Shown here: positions 1 to 5,059 of the stretch, one piece after another
Layout of the letters: each line of letters opens with the position of its first letter
How positions within the stretch are numbered: the first letter of the stretch is position 1
From: Comamonadaceae bacterium
GTDB taxonomy: Bacteria; Pseudomonadota; Gammaproteobacteria; Burkholderiales; Burkholderiaceae_C
Direction of reading: 5' to 3'
Assembly (NCBI GenBank): GCA_947374105.1
Contig: CANCAO010000118.1
Coordinates: forward strand, 1-5,942
Length of the DNA stretch: 5,942 bases
Made by a program: the position numbers and the translations under genes
Notes under the pieces: generated by a model
The model's input: only the letters and a program-made list of their open reading frames with translations
Database searches by the model: none
Told to the model about the DNA's origin: nothing

Positions 1-440
1 CTGCGGCGTGAGAAGTGGTCGGCAATCGCCCGCGCGGCCGTGGCCGAGCAGTTCACACTGGACAGGATGCCGATGTAGTTGCGTGTGGCCACACGGCCAT
101 CGGCGCGCACGATGCCCATGAACGTGCCTTCGCGCTTGATGGGCTCAGGCTTCACGTCTGCGCCCACCGCGTAGTCGCGTGCAAAGTCGCCTTTGTCTGG
201 CCCCATGTCGAGGTTGTGGGTGTGAACGTGTTCACCGGCCTGGATCGGTCGCGAGGCAAAGCCGATGATCTGGTTGTAGCGTCGCACCGCTTCACCAGTG
301 GCGATGGCGCGGGTAGCGACTTTGTGACCGGGCGGGATCAGGCCTTTGACTGCAATGCTCTCGATGACTGTGCCGCTGAGCAACTGGCTGCGCGCGATCA
401 ACACATCGTCGGCGGGGTGGAGGCGAATAAAGGGTGTCAT
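1..440 (-). CDS. UxaA-family sugar-acid dehydratase (altronate/galactarate dehydratase type), 3' end beyond window
   Basis: Reading the minus strand from the ATG at 440-438 gives 146 codons open to the left edge, so only the N-terminal part is present; the family is usually about 500 residues. It begins MTPFIRLHPADDV. Residues 1-77 look like the small SAF domain of UxaA/GarD proteins: IRLHPADDVLIA at 5-16, GHKVATRAIATGEAVRRY at 38-55, IGFA at 59-62 and the conserved EHVHTHN at 70-76. A linker follows, then the start of the large domain with FMGIVRADGRVATRN near 107-121. Known members dehydrate aldonic or aldaric acids (D-altronate, galactarate, D-arabinonate) to 2-keto-3-deoxy acids in the cytoplasm, with a divalent metal. 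The substrate cannot be assigned from this fragment. No strong ribosome-binding site precedes the ATG, but the start agrees with the family N-terminus. It is divergent from an SDR dehydrogenase that could act on its product. Confidence 0.88.
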   Translation of the reverse strand, partial: MTPFIRLHPADDVLIARSQLLSGTVIESIAVKGLIPPGHKVATRAIATGEAVRRYNQIIGFASRPIQAGEHVHTHNLDMGPDKGDFARDYAVGADVKPEPIKREGTFMGIVRADGRVATRNYIGILSSVNCSATAARAIADHFSRR

Positions 441-498
441 AGAGGCTGCCGTAGACTTTTAAGGGACAATCTTGAGAGCGTACTTTAAAGGAGATGGC
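441..498. promoter_or_regulatory. Short divergent intergenic region between dehydratase and SDR genes
   Basis: These 58 bp must hold or overlap the promoters of both divergent genes unless transcription starts inside the coding regions. It contains two near-identical AT-rich decamers in direct orientation, ACTTTTAAGG at 455-464 and ACTTTAAAGG at 482-491 (9 of 10 bases equal, 27 bp apart). The second contains the palindrome CTTTAAAG and overlaps the SDR ribosome-binding site. They could be paired operator half-sites, but this is inferred from spacing and similarity only. I found no convincing sigma70 -35/-10 pair on either strand. Confidence 0.4.
487..493 (+). promoter_or_regulatory. Ribosome-binding site of the SDR gene
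   Basis: AAAGGAG lies 5 bases before the ATG at 499. It decides the start: the in-frame TTG at 472 would place this Shine-Dalgarno sequence inside the coding region, and the protein from ATG 499 (MRLKGKTALIT) matches the usual SDR N-terminus. Confidence 0.8.
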
Positions 499-1245
499 AT
501 GAGACTCAAAGGTAAAACCGCACTGATCACCGCCGCCGGGCAAGGCATTGGCAGAGCCACCGCGCTAGCGATGGCCGCCGAGGGTGCGCAGGTCTGGGCA
601 ACCGACATCAATGCAGAATTGCTCAAGACCTATGAGGGCGTGGTGGGTATTCAAACAGCGGTATTGGATGTGCTGGACAAGGCGGCCATTCATACGCTGG
701 TGGCCACACTTCCCGCGCTGAACGTGCTGTTTAATTGCGCAGGTTTTGTGCACAAGGGTTCTGTCTTGGAGGCCAAGGACGAGGAGTGGGATTTTGCCTT
801 CAACCTCAACGCGCGTGCGCAGTTCTGGATGATTCAAGCCGTGCTGCCAAGCATGCTGGAGAAAGCCAGGACGAGCAACGGTGCCAGCATCATCAACATG
901 GCCAGCGTGTGCGGCAGCATCAAGGGCTTGCCCAGTCGTTTTCTCTATGGCGCGTCCAAGGCTGCGGTGATTGGGTTGACCAAGAGTGTGGCCGCCGATT
1001 TCGTGGCCCAGGGCGTGCGCTGCAATGCGATCTGCCCCGGCACGGTGGACACGCCTTCATTGCAAGACCGCATTAACGCGTTTGACGACCCAACGCAAGC
1101 GCGCCGCGACTTTGTGGCCCGTCAGCCCATGGGGCGCTTGGCGCAGGCCCATGAAATTGCGCCACTGGTGGTATTTCTGGCCAGTGATGAAGCGGCTTTT
1201 GTGACGGGTCAGGCTTATGCCGTGGATGGTGGCATGTCCATCTGA
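499..1245 (+). CDS. SDR-family NAD-dependent dehydrogenase, BDH2 / 2-keto-3-deoxy-L-fuconate dehydrogenase-like
   Basis: A 248-residue classical short-chain dehydrogenase, full length for the family. Seen in the protein: cofactor motif TAAGQGIG at 11-18; Asp36 at the end of the second beta strand, which in this family favours NAD over NADP; NCAG at 79-82; catalytic Asn104, Ser136, Tyr150 and Lys154 (YGASK); and the C-terminal VTGQAYAVDGGMSI. From memory, the sequence follows human BDH2 (DHRS6) closely, including DVLFN.AGFVH, WDF..NLN and CPGTVDTPSLQ. The three arginines that hold the substrate carboxylate in BDH2 appear here as Arg147, Arg191 and Arg208. Bacterial relatives oxidise 2-keto-3-deoxy-L-fuconate or similar 2-keto-3-deoxy acids, while BDH2 has been linked to 3-hydroxybutyrate and cis-4-hydroxyproline. 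The divergent UxaA-family dehydratase favours a keto-deoxy sugar acid as substrate (inference). Start chosen at ATG 499 because of AAAGGAG upstream. Confidence 0.93.
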   Translation: MRLKGKTALITAAGQGIGRATALAMAAEGAQVWATDINAELLKTYEGVVGIQTAVLDVLDKAAIHTLVATLPALNVLFNCAGFVHKGSVLEAKDEEWDFAFNLNARAQFWMIQAVLPSMLEKARTSNGASIINMASVCGSIKGLPSRFLYGASKAAVIGLTKSVAADFVAQGVRCNAICPGTVDTPSLQDRINAFDDPTQARRDFVARQPMGRLAQAHEIAPLVVFLASDEAAFVTGQAYAVDGGMSI

Positions 1246-1253
1246 TGTACGAG

Positions 1254-2309
1254 TTACGGGCTTGCCAGAGGCAAGTTCAGCAACAGGTTTTGCGGCTTGA
1301 TGCGTAGCACTTTTTCCGCGTTCATGGCCAAGCCCAGATAGACCGGTTTGTTCGCCAGCTCAGGTTGCACGTCCTGTGGGTTTGTGAAGGTCAGGCGAAA
1401 CAGGCTGATGAGGCGCTGCATTTGATCCGTCTCCACCGCCTGGCCCTCGTACAGCCGGTTCAGGATGGCGCTGGATTCGGCGTCAAGCCCGGTGTGCCAG
1501 CGCCAAGCGGTGTCTTCCACACTAGCCTCAGGCTGAATGTGCACCTGCACCGCGCAAAAATGCCATACCCATTTCTCTAGTACTCGTGCCAGCGCCTGCA
1601 GGCCGCTGCGCGCCCGCGCCATGCGTAGCGTCAGACCATGGCTGAGTTCTTGGGCGATCTCGTGCGTCAGGTCGAGTAAAAATGGGTGACGTTCAGGGGC
1701 GGACCAATAGCGATCCGCATTGCTGGACGACAGCACTTTGAAGTTGGCGGTGCGCAGACTCGCCTTGCTCTCCAGCAAGAGGCGGCCCAGTTCACCCAGT
1801 CCTGCTGTCTCGCTGTAATGGTCTACCGCATCGCGGTCAGCGGCCAGCACTTGACCATCCTGAATGGCGATGCGTTGAGGGCGAAAAAGCAGCTCGGCAG
1901 CGCGCACATCTTGCGCATCGGTACAGTCGTCCAGCATATTGCGCAATATCGCCTGCACCAGCAAGTCGATGAACACCGGGGGGGTGTTGATGGCGGTCTG
2001 TGCAAAGAGGCTGCGGTAGTAGCCCTCTAAGGTACCGCTTGCGATCAGACCCTCGCGAAAGCTGAGGAAGACTTGGTAGTTGTGTCGGGCGTCGGCATCT
2101 TTGATTTGTTCCAGCTCAGTGGCCAGCACTGCTTTGAGCGGTGCGGCTTGCAGGGCTTTGTGCAAGCGAACCTCAGCTTTGCAAGACTCAGGCACCAAGG
2201 CCATTTCCGGTCGATTGAGAAGAAGAGCGAAATAGTCAGCGGTGGGCATCAACCAGCCGCGTGCGTTGCGGCGAAGTTGGGTGAAACCGCAGGAGGGCCA
2301 GAAATTCAT
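1254..2309 (-). CDS. Conserved protein of unknown function, DUF6352-like
   Basis: A 351-residue protein starting MNFWPSCGFTQL at the ATG 2309-2307, with a modest Shine-Dalgarno (AGGA, 7 bases upstream). I recognise the pattern as the uncharacterised family labelled DUF6352 in Burkholderiales: FWPSCG at 3-8, NARGWLMPTADY just after, ALVPESCKAE, a run resembling PPVFIDLLVQAILRNMLDD, AAELLFRPQRI, and a HPFLLDLTHEIAQEL segment in the second half. The assignment is from memory. No signal peptide, transmembrane segment or catalytic motif of a known enzyme family is visible, so it is probably a soluble, largely helical cytoplasmic protein. It lies 66 bp downstream of a 75-residue small gene on the same strand with no clear terminator between, suggesting cotranscription. 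Its stop codon is 8 bp from the SDR stop on the other strand. No function is proposed. Confidence 0.85.
   Translation of the reverse strand: MNFWPSCGFTQLRRNARGWLMPTADYFALLLNRPEMALVPESCKAEVRLHKALQAAPLKAVLATELEQIKDADARHNYQVFLSFREGLIASGTLEGYYRSLFAQTAINTPPVFIDLLVQAILRNMLDDCTDAQDVRAAELLFRPQRIAIQDGQVLAADRDAVDHYSETAGLGELGRLLLESKASLRTANFKVLSSSNADRYWSAPERHPFLLDLTHEIAQELSHGLTLRMARARSGLQALARVLEKWVWHFCAVQVHIQPEASVEDTAWRWHTGLDAESSAILNRLYEGQAVETDQMQRLISLFRLTFTNPQDVQPELANKPVYLGLAMNAEKVLRIKPQNLLLNLPLASP
1258..1278 (+). terminator. Possible stem-loop at the 3' end of the SDR transcript
   Basis: GGGCTTGCC (1258-1266) and GGCAAGTTC (1270-1278) can form a 9-bp stem with an AGA loop in plus-strand RNA, with two of the pairs being G-U. 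The inner CTTGCC/GGCAAG is a perfect 6-bp inverted repeat. It begins 12 bases after the SDR stop and lies over the last codons of the opposing gene. In minus-strand RNA the G-U pairs become A-C mismatches, so it folds better as the SDR 3' end. There is no T-tract after it, so a factor-independent terminator is doubtful. Confidence 0.3.
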
Positions 2310-2375
2310 CCAGCCATCCTAGCACTCGCCACACCCTTTTTGATTCGGGTTGACGCGTGCGCCTGCATTAAGCCT

Positions 2376-2603
2376 TCAGTCGTTGAGTTCGTATTCGAAT
2401 TCATCCTCGGCCTGATCTATTTCCATATCGAAATCGATCACCGAGGTGTGCGACTTGGCATAAGGGATCAGTGGTTTGTCCAGAGGACGGAACAGTTTGC
2501 GATGCAGGCCACGCAGCGTGTTTGAACGCTCCATGGCCTGGAGTACGACTTCAGGTTCCATGAGCAGACTGAAAGGATTGAGCGAAACGGCGTTGATGTA
2601 CAT
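2376..2603 (-). CDS. Small hypothetical protein with basic centre and acidic tail
   Basis: A 75-residue protein beginning MYINAVSLNPFSLLMEPE. I do not recognise a named domain. Support that it is real: an excellent ribosome-binding site (TAAGGAG, complement of 2610-2616, 6 bases before the ATG), a self-consistent protein-like composition, and a position in the gap between genes with no competing frame. A hydrophobic N-terminal part with an NPFSLLMEPEVVLQAME stretch (9-25) is followed by a basic segment (Arg26, Arg31, Arg35, Lys36, Arg39, Lys43, including FRPLDKPLIP at 38-47) and then a strongly acidic tail (10 of the last 19 residues are Asp or Glu). There is no transmembrane segment or signal peptide. 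It is probably the first gene of a unit with the DUF6352-like gene 66 bp downstream. The polar charge layout suggests binding to another macromolecule, but that is speculation. Confidence 0.75.
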   Translation of the reverse strand: MYINAVSLNPFSLLMEPEVVLQAMERSNTLRGLHRKLFRPLDKPLIPYAKSHTSVIDFDMEIDQAEDEFEYELND

Positions 2604-2609
2604 GGTGAA

Positions 2610-2616
2610 CTCCTTA
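2610..2616 (-). promoter_or_regulatory. Strong ribosome-binding site of the 75-residue gene
   Basis: Read on the minus strand, TAAGGAG is followed by a 6-base spacer and then the ATG at 2603. It is near-consensus and is the main nucleotide-level evidence that this small gene is translated from this start. Confidence 0.75.
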
Positions 2617-2755
2617 CTTCATATTGAAAATTGATGTGTGAATTCAATGTAGCCTCAGAGTCAAAAAGATTCAGTCAGCTTCTGTCTAAACAGCGTGTAG
2701 GAAGTTGACTGACAACGTGTTCATTTCACGACGCTCTCACGCGCTCATTTTCTCA

Positions 2756-2784
2756 TTGTGTTACGTTCAACCACTTGGCATAAT
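2756..2784 (+). promoter_or_regulatory. Candidate sigma70-type promoter of the ABC transporter operon
   Basis: A -10-like CATAAT (2779-2784, five of six consensus bases) lies exactly 17 bases after a weak -35-like TTGTGT (2756-2761, three of six). Transcription would begin near 2791, giving a leader of only about 10 bases before the ATG at 2801, where no Shine-Dalgarno sequence is present. The poor -35 box makes this tentative. Confidence 0.35.
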
Positions 2785-2800
2785 TTGAAATCATCCCGCT

Positions 2801-3760
2801 ATGACGCCTCCCCTACTGACCGTGCAAGGCCTGCGCAAACATTACGCAGGCACGCCCGTTGTAGACAACCTATCGGTCAACATTGCGCCGGGTGAATGTC
2901 TGGGCGTGATCGGCCCCAATGGCGCGGGCAAGACCACCACCATCCGCATGTGCCTGGGCCTGACCGTGCCCGATGCCGGGCACATCCGCTTTGACTTCCC
3001 CAGCATCCACGCCCCGAGGCTAGCGCACGACAGCTGGCACATGCCGCAGGATGCGTTGCCTATCAAGACGCGTTTGGGTGTGGTGAGCCAGTTCGACACG
3101 CTGGACCCGGACTTCAGCTGCGCTGAAAACCTGTTGGTCTATGGCCGCTACTTTGGCTTGAGTGACGCCACCATCCGCGCGCGCATCCCACAGTTGCTTG
3201 AGTTTGCATCTTTGTCACACAAAGCAGATGTAAAACCTGGGCAGCTCTCGGGCGGCATGCGCAGACGCCTGAGCTTGGCGCGCGCCCTGGTGAATGACCC
3301 TGAGTTGCTGCTGCTCGACGAGCCCACCACCGGGCTGGACCCACAGGCCCGGCATTTGATGTGGGAGCGACTGCAAGTCCTGCTCCAGCAAGGCAAATCC
3401 ATCTTGCTGACCACTCACTTCATGGACGAGGCCGAGCGCCTGTGTAACCGATTGCTGGTGCTGGACCATGGCAAAAAAATTGCCGAAGGCGAGCCCCGAA
3501 CCCTGATTGCCCAGCACCTGGAGCCCGACGTGGTGGAGGTTTACGGCGTGGGTGCATTGGCGCTCGTTGATGCGCCACTCAAAACACTGGCTGCCCGTGT
3601 CGAGGTGAGCGGTGAAACCGTCTTTTTCTACACCCAGGATGCGCGGCGCTTGCTTGACGCCCTGGCCACGTACCCCCAGTTGCGCACCCTGCATCGCCCC
3701 GCCAATTTGGAGGATCTGTTCCTCAAACTCACCGGACGTCAAATCAGGGAGGACGCTTGA
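2801..3760 (+). CDS. ABC-2 exporter ATP-binding protein, NodI/DrrA-like
   Basis: A 319-residue cytoplasmic ATPase that should power the membrane protein encoded next. All ABC motifs are present: Walker A GPNGAGKTT at 38-46 (Lys44), Q-loop Gln97 in VVSQFDTLDPDF, signature LSGGM at 149-153, Walker B LLLLDE at 169-174 with catalytic Glu174, GLD at 178-180, and the switch His206 in LLTTHFMDEAERL. The C-terminal third (VEVYGVG, then ETVFFYTQDA, ending NLEDLFLKLTGRQ) has the extension typical of NodI proteins. Relative to rhizobial NodI as I recall it, about 12 extra residues lie between Gly60 and Gln97. NodI exports lipo-chitin oligosaccharides in rhizobia, but Burkholderiales relatives are common in non-symbionts and their substrates are unknown, so the symbol is not applied. 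The ATG at 2801 has no clear Shine-Dalgarno but gives the expected N-terminus (LLTVQGLRKHY). The stop overlaps the permease start. Confidence 0.95.
   Translation: MTPPLLTVQGLRKHYAGTPVVDNLSVNIAPGECLGVIGPNGAGKTTTIRMCLGLTVPDAGHIRFDFPSIHAPRLAHDSWHMPQDALPIKTRLGVVSQFDTLDPDFSCAENLLVYGRYFGLSDATIRARIPQLLEFASLSHKADVKPGQLSGGMRRRLSLARALVNDPELLLLDEPTTGLDPQARHLMWERLQVLLQQGKSILLTTHFMDEAERLCNRLLVLDHGKKIAEGEPRTLIAQHLEPDVVEVYGVGALALVDAPLKTLAARVEVSGETVFFYTQDARRLLDALATYPQLRTLHRPANLEDLFLKLTGRQIREDA
3203..3234. repeat. Imperfect inverted repeat inside the ABC ATPase gene
   Basis: The inner arms CTTTGT (3210-3215) and ACAAAG (3219-3224) are perfect around CAC. Outward, TTTGCATC on the left pairs with GATGTAAA on the right with one mismatch and three unpaired bases. 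It encodes residues 135-145 in an AT-rich patch of an otherwise GC-rich gene. The protein still aligns with NodI-type proteins here without an obvious insertion, so chance or an old degenerate element are both possible. Confidence 0.4.
3746..3753 (+). promoter_or_regulatory. Ribosome-binding site of the permease gene, within the ATPase gene
   Basis: AGGGAGGA lies 6 bases before ATG 3760 and inside the last codons of the ATPase gene. It supports ATG 3760 over the adjacent in-frame TTG at 3757. With the TGATG overlap it indicates translational coupling of the two subunits. Confidence 0.75.
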
Positions 3761-4581
3761 TGACGAAGGCTGCAAACCCTAGCATGTGGCGCGCGCCTGT
3801 TGTGTCGCTGCGCTTTTGGCCCGTGTTTTTGCGCAACCTTTTGGTGTGGCGTAAGCTGGCTATCCCCAGTTTGGTGGGCAATATAGCCGAGCCGCTGATG
3901 TGGCTGGTGGCCTTTGGCTACGGCATGGGTGCATTGGTGGGTCAGGTCACGCTGAACGGGCCGCTCGGCCCCACCCCAGTGCCTTACATTTTGTTTTTGG
4001 CCAGCGGTTCTATTTGCATGAGTGCAATGCAAGCGGCCTCGTTCGAGGCGCTGTACTCGGCCTTCTCCCGCATGCATGTTCAAAAAACATGGGATGGCAT
4101 CATGAACGCGCCGGTCAATCTGGACGACATCGTGCTGGCGGAGATGCTGTGGGCTGCGTTCAAGGCGCTGTTCACGGTAACGGCGATTTTGGGCGTGATG
4201 TTGGCCCTGGGCATTAGCCACAGCCCGAAGCTGCTGCTGGCCTGGCCGATTTTGCTGGGCGTGGGCATCACCTTCTCTTGCATTGCTTTGATCTTCAATG
4301 CCTTGGCTAAGGGCTACGATTTTTTTACCTACTACTTCACCCTGTTTCTAACACCCATGATGTTCTTGAGCGGCGTATTTTTCCCGCGCGAGCAATTGCC
4401 AAGTGTGGTGCGCACGGTGTCTGAGTGGTTGCCCCTGACCAACGCGGTGGAGTTGGTGCGTCCACTCTTCATGGACCAGTGGCCGCAGAACCCGACGCAG
4501 CACGCATTGGTGTTGTTGGCCTATGCCGTGTTGTCGTTCTGGCTGGCTCTGGCGCTGACGCGCAAGCGGTTTCAGGCCTGA
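3760..4581 (+). CDS. ABC-2 type transporter permease, NodJ-like
   Basis: A 273-residue inner-membrane protein, the usual length for NodJ/ABC-2 permeases. An amphipathic N-terminus (residues 16-35, FWPVFLRNLLVWRKL) precedes about six hydrophobic spans near 38-58, 76-93, 125-150, 160-182, 190-208 and 248-268. Family marks include the cytoplasmic segment RMHVQKTWDGIMNAPVNLDD at 104-123 between spans two and three, and LTPMMFLSGVFFPREQLP at 197-214. It should dimerise and pair with the ATPase to export a hydrophobic or amphipathic substrate; NodJ relatives move lipo-oligosaccharides and DrrB relatives move drugs. The start ATG shares its A with the ATPase TGA stop (TGATG) and has AGGGAGGA 6 bases upstream, so the two are an operon. 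No third gene follows on this strand; the next gene converges after 42 bp. The substrate cannot be inferred from context. Confidence 0.93.
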   Translation: MTKAANPSMWRAPVVSLRFWPVFLRNLLVWRKLAIPSLVGNIAEPLMWLVAFGYGMGALVGQVTLNGPLGPTPVPYILFLASGSICMSAMQAASFEALYSAFSRMHVQKTWDGIMNAPVNLDDIVLAEMLWAAFKALFTVTAILGVMLALGISHSPKLLLAWPILLGVGITFSCIALIFNALAKGYDFFTYYFTLFLTPMMFLSGVFFPREQLPSVVRTVSEWLPLTNAVELVRPLFMDQWPQNPTQHALVLLAYAVLSFWLALALTRKRFQA

Positions 4582-4623
4582 AAACCGGGGTAATAAACCA
4601 TGGTAATGGCTTTAGCCGTCGCG
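4582..4623. other. Convergent intergenic gap with no clear terminator
   Basis: These 42 bp separate the permease stop from the opposing potassium-channel stop. They contain the 8-bp palindrome ACCATGGT and a very small GGC/GCC hairpin, but no stable stem followed by a T-tract on either strand. Termination of the two converging transcripts is therefore not explained by the sequence. Confidence 0.4.
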
Positions 4624-5037
4624 CTAGTCAATGGGGTCTGCCGAAGGTTGAAGTGACTCAACCTGCTTCTGTAGCCTGTGAATGTCCTTACGTAACGCCC
4701 CAATTTCGTGCATCAGATCGCGCTCGATCTGTCGCTCTTCTGTCTCTACAAACACAGCGGCTACGGATGCCGTCACCAGAGACAACACGGCCAGACCCAG
4801 CAGCACCACTACAACCGCAAATATGCGCGATAAGTGGGTGCTCGGCACGAGATCTCCATAACCCACCGTGGCTGCCGTGGTGAACGCCAGCCAAAGGCCA
4901 TCACTCAAAGTCACTACTTTGGGTTCGAGCAGCCAAAACCCCACGCCGCCAAACCCCATGATCATCAAACACATGATCAGCGAGTAGATCAGCCCCCGAC
5001 GGGTGATCAGTCTTTTGCGATTGCGCCAATTGTTCAT
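4624..5037 (-). CDS. Two-transmembrane potassium channel family protein
   Basis: A 137-residue inner-membrane protein with the layout of the Ion_trans_2 family. A basic N-terminus (Arg5, Arg7, Lys8, Arg9, Arg13, Arg14) keeps the start in the cytoplasm. TM1 lies at about 16-37, a pore helix at 45-56 (DGLWLAFTTAA), the selectivity filter TVGYGD at 57-62, and TM2 at about 71-97. The C-terminal tail, 98-130, is charged with heptad-like leucines and isoleucines (IERDLMHEIGALRKDI), probably a coiled coil that helps tetramer assembly. There is no RCK/TrkA-N domain and no voltage sensor, so gating is not evident. The protein should form a K+-selective tetrameric pore. ATG 5037 is the first start after an in-frame TAA; no good Shine-Dalgarno is seen. 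It lies 22 bp after the CoA-transferase stop and may be read from that transcript, although the two functions are unrelated. Confidence 0.92.
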   Translation of the reverse strand: MNNWRNRKRLITRRGLIYSLIMCLMIMGFGGVGFWLLEPKVVTLSDGLWLAFTTAATVGYGDLVPSTHLSRIFAVVVVLLGLAVLSLVTASVAAVFVETEERQIERDLMHEIGALRKDIHRLQKQVESLQPSADPID

Positions 5038-5059
5038 CGGACGACTTTAACTGTAGAAA

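Larger units (their letters stand above)
2604..2800. promoter_or_regulatory. Divergent intergenic region between small-protein and ABC-transporter genes
   Basis: This 197-bp AT-richer stretch is the longest non-coding segment in the window and must carry promoters in both directions. A 7-bp inverted repeat, TCAGTCA (2671-2677) and TGACTGA (2706-2712), with a 28-base spacer sits near its middle; one 7-bp pair is about what chance gives in this length, so an operator is only possible. A TTGACT hexamer occurs at 2705-2710 (plus) and at 2664-2659 (minus), but neither has a good -10 at proper spacing. No small RNA, riboswitch or terminator was recognised. Confidence 0.45.

Noticed and set aside
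15..488. Plus-strand open frame of 157 codons at the left end
   Set aside because: It is the complement of the UxaA-family gene. The minus-strand protein has clear family motifs and this frame does not resemble a protein family.
472..498. TTG start at 472 adding nine residues to the SDR
   Set aside because: It would bury the AAAGGAG ribosome-binding site in the coding region, and SDR homologs begin at about the ATG 499 position.
2622..2647. TTGAAT / TATGAA as a promoter for the 75-residue gene (minus strand)
   Set aside because: Transcription would begin at or within the Shine-Dalgarno sequence at 2610-2616, leaving it incomplete in the mRNA.
3215..3775. Minus-strand open frame of 186 codons opposite the ABC ATPase
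   Set aside because: The composition is Gln/Gly-rich shadow sequence; the opposite strand encodes a complete ABC ATPase with all its motifs.
3739..4221. Minus-strand open frame of 160 codons opposite the permease
   Set aside because: Its His/Gln/Arg-rich composition is typical of an antisense shadow of a membrane-protein gene; it has no recognisable domain.
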